From Streptomyces europaeiscabiei (GTDB taxonomy: Bacteria; Actinomycetota; Actinomycetes; Streptomycetales; Streptomycetaceae), in NCBI RefSeq assembly GCF_036346855.1, contig NZ_CP107841.1, positions 5,212,001 through 5,276,000 of the forward strand: a stretch of DNA of 64,000 nucleotides. Direction: 5' to 3'. The translations under genes and the position numbers were made by a program. Shown in pieces: positions 25,139 to 33,171 of this stretch (the stretch's first letter is position 1; each line of letters opens with the position of its first letter). The notes under the pieces were generated by a model, which worked only from the letters and a program-made list of their open reading frames with translations, was not told where the DNA came from and made no database searches.

Positions 25139-27793
25139 CTACCCTTCGGAGCCTCCGAAGAGTCCCCCGTTCTGATTGCCTCTCGTATCGTCCTCCGACT
25201 CCGTCGGGGTCGGGGTCACCCCACCAACGGTTCCACCGGCGTCCGTACCGCCCGCGTCCGTCTCGCCGGTGTCCTCACAGGTGGTGTCGAACGGGTTGCG
25301 GCAGGTCTCGCTGGGTGTCGGCGACGGCAGGATCTCGCTCTCGGTCGGCGTCGGGCTCGGCTCGGGGCGCTCCTCCTCGGACTCGGTCGGCGTCGGGGTC
25401 GGCGTCGGGTCCGGGTCGTCGTTCACGATCACACCGATCGGCTGGGGCTCGGGGAAGTCCACAGCCGGCTCGCCCTTGAGCGCGTCCTCCATGTAGTCGT
25501 GCCAGATCTCGGCCGGGAACGACGCACCGTGGATCGTCTCCTGGCCACCCGTGCCGTACATCTCCAAGAACTTGCGGTTCTTGTTCGACTCGTCGTCGTC
25601 CATGCGGTACATGCTGATCGCGGTCGACAACTGCGGGGTGTACCCGACGAACCAGGCCGACTTGTTGCCGTCGGTGGTACCGGTCTTGCCCGCCACCTCA
25701 CGGCCGGTGAGCTGGGCCGACGTACCGGTTCCCTCGTCGACGACGGTCTTGAGGACGTCGGTGACGTTGTCGGCGACCTCCGACGTGAAGGCCCGCTTGG
25801 GCTCGGCGATTTCGTCGTGGTCGAACCTCGTCAGACCGTCGTACTCGACCGTCTTCACCGAGAACGGGTCGTTCTGCTTGCCGCTGGCGGCGAAGGTCGC
25901 GTAGGAGCCGGCCATACGGATCGCGCTGGGGTCGGAGATACCGATCGAGAAGGACGGGAAGCTGGTGCCGGCCAGGCTGCTCTCCTTGAGGCCCGCCTCG
26001 ATGGCCGCTTCCTTCACCCGGTCCAGACCGACGTCCATGCCCAGCTGCACGAAGGCCGAGTTCGCCGAGACCCGCATCGCCTCACGGAGGTCGATCTGGT
26101 ACTTCGGCGCACTGCCGTACGACGCGTCATCGTCGTTGGCCTGTAGCCACTCCTCACCCTTCTCATTCGTCCAGACCTGGCCGTCGTAGTCCTTGATCTT
26201 GAGGTTGTTCCTGCCGCTGTAAAGGCTCTTCGGCGAGACGATGGTGCGCTCGTCCTGCGCCTGGTCCCCATCGAGGTTGGGGTCGCGCTTGCCCCAGGTC
26301 ATGGCTGCCGCGAGGACGTACGTCTTGAACGTCGAACCGACCTGCGCACCGGTGACATCGGCGTTGTTGGTGAAGTGCTTGGTGGCGTCCACACCGCCGT
26401 AGATCGCCTCGATGGCACCCGACTTCGGATTCACCGACGCGCCGCCGAACTGCACATGGGTGTCGGTCTTCGGACGCAGGTCGGGCTTGATGTTCCCCTT
26501 GCGGACCTTCGCCACGGCCTTCTCGAGTTCCTTGACCTTGTTCTTGTCGAAAGTCGTGTGGATCTCGTAGCCGCCCCGCTCGAGCGCCTTCTGGTCGATA
26601 TTCGTGTTGTTGAGGATGTAACCCTTGGCCGTGTCGACGAGGTAGCCGATCTGGCCCCCCAGCTGGGCGTTCGACCGTGGGCTCTGGATCTTGGGGAAGT
26701 CGGGGTACTTCGCCCGTTCTGCCGCGGACAGGTGCTTGTCCTTGACCATCTCGTCGAGGATCCAGCGCCAGCGCAACGTGGCCCGTTTGCGGTTGTTCTC
26801 CGGCGAGGCCTCCGGGTCGATCGACGGCGCGCCGGCCGGGTCGTAGTACGTGGCGCCCTTGAGGACAGCGGCGAGGAAGGCGCACTGGCTCGGATCGAGC
26901 TTGTCGGCGTCCTCGCCGAAGTACGTGCGGGCGGCCGCCTGAATACCGTACGCACCGCGTCCGTAGTACGCGGTGTTCAGGTACCCCCGCATGATGTCTT
27001 CCTTCTCGACCGAGGTGCCCACCTTGACCGAGATGAAGAGCTCCTTGACCTTCCGCGACAGGGTCTGCGACTGGTCGTCGAGCATGGCGTTCTTCACGTA
27101 CTGCTGGGTGATGGTCGAACCACCCTGCGTCTGACCACCCTTGGCCATGTTGACGACGGCTCGGGCGATACCCATCGGGTCGACGCCGCTGTCGGTCTCG
27201 AACGTCTTGTTCTCGGCCGACATGACGGCGTAGCGCATCTCCTTGGGGATCTTCTCGTACGCGATGATCTGGCGGTTGACCTCACCACCCGTCGCGACCA
27301 TCTGCGAGCCGTCCGACCAGTAGTAGACGTTGTTCTGCGCCGTCGCGGCCTCGGCAGGGTTGGGTACGGCCACGACCGCGTATCCGATGCCCGCCGCCGC
27401 CACCAGGCTTCCGAAGAACCCGATGAACAGCCCGGTCACCTGGCGCCACGACGGCACCCAGCGCATCGCCCCGTATTTGCCGGCACGCGGGTAGTCGATA
27501 AGGCGCTTCTTCCCTGGCGGAGCCGCGCCACGGCCACGGCCGGGTCCACGCCCTGCGGGTTCGGCGGCTCTACGGCGGCCGCCGACGCCGGGGTCGCTGC
27601 TTCTCTGCGACGCCCGTCGAGTGGCACGGCCCTCGTACTGGATCTCCTCACCTCCCGCGCCATAGGTGTCGGAAAGTGACCCGGTGGCGCCCCGCGGTGC
27701 CGCGCGGCGGCCGGCGGACGCCGACTGGCCGCGTCGGGCCGCGGCACGTCCGCCTCCCTGCGGCTGCGGCGGTTTGCGACGGTGCTCGCTCAT
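25139..27793 (-). CDS. Class A penicillin-binding protein (bifunctional)
   Basis: 884 residues from ATG 27793 (GAGGAG upstream). A basic, disordered ~110-residue N-terminus, one TM helix (VTGLFIGFFGSLVAAAGIGY), GT51 glycosyltransferase domain (AVMSAENKTFE, GGSTITQQYVKN), transpeptidase domain with GSTFK (SxxK), SANSAF (SxN) and KTGTT, and a Thr/Pro/Glu/Ser-rich tail. Polymerises and cross-links peptidoglycan outside the membrane. Divergent from the PadR gene. Confidence 0.95.
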   Translation of the reverse strand: MSEHRRKPPQPQGGGRAAARRGQSASAGRRAAPRGATGSLSDTYGAGGEEIQYEGRATRRASQRSSDPGVGGRRRAAEPAGRGPGRGRGAAPPGKKRLIDYPRAGKYGAMRWVPSWRQVTGLFIGFFGSLVAAAGIGYAVVAVPNPAEAATAQNNVYYWSDGSQMVATGGEVNRQIIAYEKIPKEMRYAVMSAENKTFETDSGVDPMGIARAVVNMAKGGQTQGGSTITQQYVKNAMLDDQSQTLSRKVKELFISVKVGTSVEKEDIMRGYLNTAYYGRGAYGIQAAARTYFGEDADKLDPSQCAFLAAVLKGATYYDPAGAPSIDPEASPENNRKRATLRWRWILDEMVKDKHLSAAERAKYPDFPKIQSPRSNAQLGGQIGYLVDTAKGYILNNTNIDQKALERGGYEIHTTFDKNKVKELEKAVAKVRKGNIKPDLRPKTDTHVQFGGASVNPKSGAIEAIYGGVDATKHFTNNADVTGAQVGSTFKTYVLAAAMTWGKRDPNLDGDQAQDERTIVSPKSLYSGRNNLKIKDYDGQVWTNEKGEEWLQANDDDASYGSAPKYQIDLREAMRVSANSAFVQLGMDVGLDRVKEAAIEAGLKESSLAGTSFPSFSIGISDPSAIRMAGSYATFAASGKQNDPFSVKTVEYDGLTRFDHDEIAEPKRAFTSEVADNVTDVLKTVVDEGTGTSAQLTGREVAGKTGTTDGNKSAWFVGYTPQLSTAISMYRMDDDESNKNRKFLEMYGTGGQETIHGASFPAEIWHDYMEDALKGEPAVDFPEPQPIGVIVNDDPDPTPTPTPTESEEERPEPSPTPTESEILPSPTPSETCRNPFDTTCEDTGETDAGGTDAGGTVGGVTPTPTESEDDTRGNQNGGLFGGSEG

Positions 27794-28095
27794 CGAACGA
27801 CTACTCCTCGGGCAGGCGCACCCGTGCGCGCCTGGAAACGGCGGCTGGTTTCCGGTCCCCCCGAAGTACGGATGCGGCCCTGCTGGCATTCATCCGTACC
27901 GCACCCAGGACGACGACGTGCTCAAACGTCACTCGGCTCCCAGTGGTGTGCATGCCGCACAGACTACGCACCGCCAAAACCCACTGAGCACCGAACTTCA
28001 TCCCAAATCAGGCAACTTGCTTCCTACTAATCGGTGATGTGACCCCGTTCACCGGATCCCCACTTGTCGCATCCGTAGGGGCGTTCTATCGTCTG
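27794..28095. other. PBP/PadR divergent intergenic region
   Basis: About 300 bp before the PadR operator. Must contain the PBP promoter; I see no convincing -10/-35 pair and no gene. Confidence 0.4.
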
Positions 28096-28116
28096 GATGT
28101 ATCGAGTCGATACATC
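28096..28116. promoter_or_regulatory. PadR operator
   Basis: Perfect 21-bp palindrome: 10-bp arms (GATGTATCGA and complement) around a single G, 50 bp before the padR start. Contains the ATGT-N11-ACAT symmetry close to PadR-type boxes; probably autoregulatory. Confidence 0.7.
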
Positions 28117-28166
28117 AGCTCGGCATAAAACGTGTCGACAGGGCCAGCGGGAGAGGGGAGGCGACG

Positions 28167-28847
28167 ATGAGCCGGCGCTCCGGGATACTCGAGTTCGCTG
28201 TCCTCGGTCTGCTCCGCGAAGCCCCGATGCACGGCTATGAGCTGCGCAAACGACTCAACACGTCGTTGGGTGTGTTCCGTGCGTTCAGCTACGGGACGCT
28301 CTACCCGTGCCTCAAGACGCTGGTCGCGAACGGCTGGTTGATCGAGGAGTCGGGTGGTACCCCGGAAGATGCTGCCGCCGCCCCACTCACGGGCCGCCGC
28401 GCCAAGATCGTCTACCGGTTGACGGCGGAAGGTAAGGAGCACTTCGAGGAGCTGCTCTCGCAGACGGGTCCGGACGCCTACGAGGACGAGCACTTCGCTG
28501 CTCGCTTCGCGTTCTTCGGGCAGACCTCCCGTGATGTGCGCATGCGCGTCCTGGAGGGCCGTCGCAGCCGTTTGGAGGAACGGCTGGAGAAGATGCGTGC
28601 CTCCCTGGCACGCACCCGCGAGCGCCTCGACGACTACACGCTCGAGCTCCAGCGCCACGGGATGGAGTCCGTGGAGCGCGAAGTGCGCTGGCTGAACGAG
28701 CTCATCGAAAGCGAGCGGGCAGGTCGGGACCTGAAGGGTCCCGCCCACGGAGAACCCGCTCGCGACACCACAGAGGGAGCGCCGGGCGCCCTGCCCCGGC
28801 CCGGGGACATCCCCGGGCCGGAAGCGCCCGGCGACACCACCACGTGA
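28167..28847 (+). CDS. PadR-family transcriptional regulator
   Basis: 226 residues. Winged-helix HTH ([42 protein letters not shown]), then a dimerising coiled coil (about residues 125-185, [19 protein letters not shown]) and a Pro/Gly-rich tail. ATG 28167 follows GAGAGGGGAGG. Only 44 bp before the inositol-phosphate synthase gene, so likely co-transcribed with it. Streptomyces PadR proteins in this setting are candidate regulators of the downstream enzyme or of drug-response genes. Confidence 0.92.
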   Translation: MSRRSGILEFAVLGLLREAPMHGYELRKRLNTSLGVFRAFSYGTLYPCLKTLVANGWLIEESGGTPEDAAAAPLTGRRAKIVYRLTAEGKEHFEELLSQTGPDAYEDEHFAARFAFFGQTSRDVRMRVLEGRRSRLEERLEKMRASLARTRERLDDYTLELQRHGMESVEREVRWLNELIESERAGRDLKGPAHGEPARDTTEGAPGALPRPGDIPGPEAPGDTTT

Positions 28848-28891
28848 GGTCCCTGCCAGGACCTCACTCGTACACACAGGGAGCAACCGGA

Positions 28892-29974
28892 ATGGGTTCG
28901 GTTCGCGTAGCCGTCGTCGGCGTGGGCAACTGCGCCGCGTCGCTGGTGCAGGGAGTCGAGTACTACAAGGACGCCGACCCGGCGTCGAGGGTCCCCGGCC
29001 TCATGCACGTGCAGTTCGGTGACTACCACGTCCGTGACGTGGAGTTCGTCGCGGCCTTCGATGTCGACGCCAAGAAAGTCGGTCTCGACCTCGCGGACGC
29101 CATCGGCGCCTCCGAGAACAACACCATCAAGATCTGTGACGTGCCCGCCACAGGTGTGAGCGTGCAGCGCGGCCACACCCTCGACGGCCTCGGCAAGTAC
29201 TACCGCGAGACCATCGAGGAGTCCGCCGACGCCCCGGTCGACGTGGTCCAGGTCCTCAAGGACAAGCAGGTCGACGTCCTCGTCTGCTACCTGCCCGTCG
29301 GGTCCGAGGCCGCGGCGAAGTTCTACGCCCAGTGCGCCCTCGACGCCAAGGTCGCCTTTGTCAACGCGCTTCCGGTCTTCATCGCCGGCACCAAGGAGTG
29401 GGCGGACAAGTTCGTCGAGGCGGGCGTCCCGATCGTCGGTGACGACATCAAGTCGCAGGTCGGCGCCACGATCACGCACCGCGTGATGGCGAAGCTGTTC
29501 GAGGACCGCGGTGTGGTCCTGGACCGCACGATGCAGCTGAACGTCGGCGGCAACATGGACTTCAAGAACATGCTCGAGCGCGAACGCCTGGAGTCCAAGA
29601 AGATCTCCAAGACCCAGGCCGTCACCTCCCAGATCCGTGACCGCGAACTCGGCGCCGACAATGTCCACATCGGACCGTCCGACTACGTGGCCTGGCTCGA
29701 CGACCGCAAGTGGGCGTACGTCCGCCTCGAAGGCCGCGCATTCGGTGACGTCCCGCTGAACCTGGAGTACAAGCTCGAGGTCTGGGACTCCCCGAACTCC
29801 GCTGGTGTCATCATCGACGCCGTGCGCGCCGCGAAGATCGCCAAGGACCGCGGCATCGGCGGCCCGATCCTGTCGGCGTCCTCGTACTTCATGAAGTCCC
29901 CGCCTGTGCAGTACTTCGACGACGAGGCCCGAGAGAACGTCGAGAAGTTCATCAAGGGCGAGGTCGAGCGCTGA
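28892..29974 (+). CDS. ino1: myo-Inositol-1-phosphate synthase
   Basis: 360 residues, actinobacterial short form. NAD-binding [16 protein letters not shown] at the N-terminus, catalytic region with [15 protein letters not shown] and LNVGGNMDF. Converts glucose-6-phosphate to inositol-1-phosphate, the entry to mycothiol and phosphatidylinositol. RBS AGGGAG before ATG 28892. Mycothiol relevance links it loosely to the thioredoxin/SigR genes further along. Confidence 0.95.
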   Translation: MGSVRVAVVGVGNCAASLVQGVEYYKDADPASRVPGLMHVQFGDYHVRDVEFVAAFDVDAKKVGLDLADAIGASENNTIKICDVPATGVSVQRGHTLDGLGKYYRETIEESADAPVDVVQVLKDKQVDVLVCYLPVGSEAAAKFYAQCALDAKVAFVNALPVFIAGTKEWADKFVEAGVPIVGDDIKSQVGATITHRVMAKLFEDRGVVLDRTMQLNVGGNMDFKNMLERERLESKKISKTQAVTSQIRDRELGADNVHIGPSDYVAWLDDRKWAYVRLEGRAFGDVPLNLEYKLEVWDSPNSAGVIIDAVRAAKIAKDRGIGGPILSASSYFMKSPPVQYFDDEARENVEKFIKGEVER

Positions 29975-30052
29975 CCAGGCGCTGGTAGTGGGCTATTGAG
30001 GGTCTCCGGGTCATGCGCCCGGGGGCCCTCCCCGTATGTGAGGCTGTGCCCC

Positions 30053-31387
30053 ATGTCCGTCGTGCGCGACCTGCGTGTCCTGCTCCGCCTCCGAGACTTC
30101 CGGCACCTGCTGGCCGTACGGCTGCTGTCCCAGGGAGCCGACGGCGTCTATCAGGTCGCGCTCGCCACGTACGTCGTGTTCTCCCCCGAGAAGCAGACCT
30201 CGGCGGCCGCGATCGCCTCCGCCATGGCGATCCTGCTCCTGCCGTACTCCCTCGTCGGCCCCTTCGCGGGCGTCCTGCTGGACCGCTGGCGACGTCGCCA
30301 GGTGCTGCTGTACGGAAACCTGCTACGCGCCCTGCTGGCGTGTGTGACAGCCGTCCTGATCCTGAGCCACGTGCCCGACTGGCTCTTCTACGTCTCCGCT
30401 CTGTGCGTCACCGCGGTCAACCGCTTCGTGCTGGCGGGGCTCTCCGCCGCACTGCCCCGCGTGGTGGACGCCGACCGCCTGGTCGTCGCCAACTCGCTCT
30501 CCCCGACGGCCGGAACGCTCGCCGCGACCGTCGGCGGCGGACTTGCCTTCGCCGTTCGGCTGGTGGTCTCGGACTCCGACGCGGTGGTCGTCCTCCTCGG
30601 CTCGGTCCTGTACCTGTGCGCGGCCCTGGCCTCGCTGCGTATCGCCCGAGAGCTGCTCGGCCCGGAACCGGAGTTGGTGCAGCCTCGGCTGTGGGTGGCG
30701 CTCGCCGGGACCGCGCGAGGCCTGGCGGCGGGCGTACGACATCTTGCCGAACCGGGGCGGCGTACGGCTGCCTGGGCGTTGGCCTCGATGACGCTGATGC
30801 GGTTCTGCTACGGCGCCCTGACCGTCATGGTGCTCATGCTCTGTCGGTATGCCTGGTCGTCCGACAGTTCCGGGGCTCCCGACTCCGAGCAGGGGTTGGC
30901 CCTCCTCGGTCTCGCCGTGGGGATCTCGGGAGCCGGGTTCTTCACCGCTGCGGTGATCACGCCCTGGGCAGCCGGACGGTTGGGGCCGGGCCTCTGGATC
31001 GTCACCTGCTCCGCTGCCGCCGCACTGCTCGAACCGGCCCTCGGCCTGCCGTTCGCGGAAGCGCCCCTGTTGATCGCGGCGTTCGTCCTGGGTCTGATCA
31101 CCCAGGGCGCGAAGATCTCCACGGACACAATCGTCCAGTCCTCTGTCGACGACGGCTACCGGGGCCGGATCTTCTCCCTGTACGACGTTCTGTTCAACGT
31201 CGCCTTCGTCGGCGCCGCCGCCGTGGCCGCTCTGATGCTTCCTCCGGACGGCCGCTCAGCCGCTCTGGTGATCACCGTGGCCGTGATCTACGGACTGATC
31301 GCTGCGGTCATGGCCCGCTTCGGGGTGGCAAGGCGGCGACGATGCGGGGGCCACGATGTTTCACGTGAAACATCGCCCCCTCGGTGA
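30053..31387 (+). CDS. MFS transporter with parS-encoded C-terminal tail
   Basis: 444 residues from ATG 30053 (GAGG upstream), 12 helices; opening VVRDLRVLLRLRDFRHLLAVR and the MFS-3-like LLSQGADGVYQVAL motif. Substrate unknown. The last nine residues (VSRETSPPR) come from a perfect parS site at 31358-31371 inside the coding sequence. Ends before the 60-bp parS palindrome and the convergent tRNA nucleotidyltransferase gene. Confidence 0.88.
   Translation: MSVVRDLRVLLRLRDFRHLLAVRLLSQGADGVYQVALATYVVFSPEKQTSAAAIASAMAILLLPYSLVGPFAGVLLDRWRRRQVLLYGNLLRALLACVTAVLILSHVPDWLFYVSALCVTAVNRFVLAGLSAALPRVVDADRLVVANSLSPTAGTLAATVGGGLAFAVRLVVSDSDAVVVLLGSVLYLCAALASLRIARELLGPEPELVQPRLWVALAGTARGLAAGVRHLAEPGRRTAAWALASMTLMRFCYGALTVMVLMLCRYAWSSDSSGAPDSEQGLALLGLAVGISGAGFFTAAVITPWAAGRLGPGLWIVTCSAAAALLEPALGLPFAEAPLLIAAFVLGLITQGAKISTDTIVQSSVDDGYRGRIFSLYDVLFNVAFVGAAAVAALMLPPDGRSAALVITVAVIYGLIAAVMARFGVARRRRCGGHDVSRETSPPR
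31358..31371. other. parS: parS site inside MFS gene 3' end
   Basis: Perfect GTTTCACGTGAAAC; the symmetry extends to 22 bp (31354-31375). In frame it encodes residues 436-440 as VSRET. Confidence 0.95.
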
Positions 31388-31406
31388 CCACACCCCTTAC
31401 CGACTC

Positions 31407-31466
31407 CCAGGACAGCAGAGCGGTGCGATGTTTCACGTGAAACATCGCACCGCTCTGCTGTCCTGG
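31407..31466. terminator. 60-bp perfect palindrome: terminator with parS core
   Basis: Every base from 31407 to 31436 pairs with 31466 to 31437, with no loop bases. parS (31430-31443) is exactly at the centre. Lies between convergent genes (stops at 31387 and 31489), so it would fold as a terminator in either RNA while serving as a ParB site in DNA. Confidence 0.85.
31430..31443. other. parS: parS site at palindrome centre
   Basis: Perfect GTTTCACGTGAAAC, 72 bp from the copy at 31358. Confidence 0.95.
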
Positions 31467-31488
31467 ACAGGCAGGTGCCCACCTGTCG

Positions 31489-32937
31489 TCAAGAAGCCCG
31501 TGACGTCTGGGCCCACCAGTCCTTGAGTGCTGTCACGGCCTCGCCGTGTTCCATCGGCCCGTTCTCCAACCGCAGTTCCAGCAGGAACTTGTACGCCTGC
31601 CCGATCACCGGCCCGGGGCCGACGCTCAAGATCTCCATGATCTGGTTGCCGTCGAGGTCCGGGCGGATGGCGTCAAGTTCCTCCTGCTCCTGGAGCTGGG
31701 CAATGCGCTCCTCCAGACCGTCGTACGCGCGAGACAGGGCGTTCGCCTTGCGCTTGTTCCGCGTCGTGCAGTCGGAGCGGGTCAGCTTGTGGAGCCGCTC
31801 CAGGAGCGGGCCGGCATCGCGTACGTAGCGGCGGACGGCCGAGTCCGTCCACTCACCCATTCCATACCCGTGGAAGCGCAGGTGGAGTTCGACCAGACGC
31901 GAGACATCCTTGACGAGTTCGTTGGAGTACTTCAGGGCAGTCATGCGCTTCTTGGTCATCTTGGCGCCCACCACCTCGTGGTGATGGAAGGAGACCCTGC
32001 CGTCCGTCTCGAATCGACGAGTGCGGGGCTTGCCGATGTCGTGCAGCAGAGCGGCGAGCCGCAGAGTGAGGTCCGGTCCGCCGTCCTCGAGCGCGATCGC
32101 CTGCTCCAGAACGATCAGCGTGTGGTCGTAGACGTCCTTGTGCCGATGGTGCTCGTCCCGTTCCAGCCGCAACGCCGGGAGCTCGGGCAGGACGTACTCG
32201 GCGAGGCCGGTATCGACCAGCAGGCTCAGGCCCTCGCGGGGGTGGGCGGACAGAATGAGCTTGTTCAGCTCGTCCCGTACCCGCTCCGCCGAGACGATCT
32301 CGAGACGGCCGGCCATCCCGGTCATCGCCGAGACGACCTCGGGGGCCACCTCGAAGTCCAACTGCGCGGCAAAACGCGCGGCACGCATCATGCGCAGCGG
32401 ATCGTCGGAAAAGGAGTCCTCAGGCGTGCCGGGAGTACGCAGTAGGCGTGCCGAGAGGTCCCCAAGCCCACCATGGGGGTCGATGAACTCCTTCTCGGGG
32501 AGGGCCACCGCCATCGCGTTCACGGTGAAGTCGCGGCGTACGAGATCTTCCTCGATCGAGTCGCCGTACGACACCTCGGGCTTGCGCGAGGTCCGGTCGT
32601 ACGCCTCTGACCGATAGGTCGTGACCTCGATCTGATAGCCGTCCTTCTGCGCCCCCACCGTGCCGAAGGCGATGCCGACCTCCCAGACGGCGTCCGCCCA
32701 GGGGCGCACGATCTTCAGCACGTCCTCGGGGCGGGCGTCCGTCGTGAAGTCCAGGTCGTTGCCGAGCCTGCCGAGCAGCGCGTCCCTGACCGAACCGCCG
32801 ACCAGAGCGAGTGAGAACCCGGCCTCCTGGAATCGGCGGGCGAGGTCGTCGGCGACCGGGGACACCCGCAGCAGTTCACTCACCGCGCGGCGCTGCACCT
32901 GGCTCAGGGCACTGATGTCTTCGTTGGCGTTCGGCAC
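31489..32937 (-). CDS. CCA tRNA nucleotidyltransferase / PcnB-like
   Basis: 482 residues from GTG 32937. Class II nucleotidyltransferase head: LVGGSVRDALLGRLGNDLDF with catalytic DxD, RRDFTVNAMA, and the ERMR-like DDPLRMMRAARFAAQL; then an HD domain (LLHDIGKPRTR, HHEVVGAKM). Adds or repairs the tRNA 3' CCA. No ribosome site precedes the GTG; a TACCCT element eight bases upstream suggests a leaderless message, though upstream extension to 33093 is open. Confidence 0.92.
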   Translation of the reverse strand: MPNANEDISALSQVQRRAVSELLRVSPVADDLARRFQEAGFSLALVGGSVRDALLGRLGNDLDFTTDARPEDVLKIVRPWADAVWEVGIAFGTVGAQKDGYQIEVTTYRSEAYDRTSRKPEVSYGDSIEEDLVRRDFTVNAMAVALPEKEFIDPHGGLGDLSARLLRTPGTPEDSFSDDPLRMMRAARFAAQLDFEVAPEVVSAMTGMAGRLEIVSAERVRDELNKLILSAHPREGLSLLVDTGLAEYVLPELPALRLERDEHHRHKDVYDHTLIVLEQAIALEDGGPDLTLRLAALLHDIGKPRTRRFETDGRVSFHHHEVVGAKMTKKRMTALKYSNELVKDVSRLVELHLRFHGYGMGEWTDSAVRRYVRDAGPLLERLHKLTRSDCTTRNKRKANALSRAYDGLEERIAQLQEQEELDAIRPDLDGNQIMEILSVGPGPVIGQAYKFLLELRLENGPMEHGEAVTALKDWWAQTSRAS

Positions 32938-33171
32938 AACAGAAAAGGGTACGGGGCGCCGGTGGCAGCGGTCGCCTCCATTGAAAGTGCACAAGGGCTT
33001 CGCGCAGGTGCTCCCCTCCCCGACCCCCTTGATACGTGCACATACGGGGACAGCTCGACCTAGCCCCCGATCTTGTGGAGCGGACCGCGGCACTTCCCCT
33101 CAGCGCGCATCGTTACCATGCGTGGACGCACATTCCGACGACCACTGACACGACGAGGGACGGGCGAGCGC

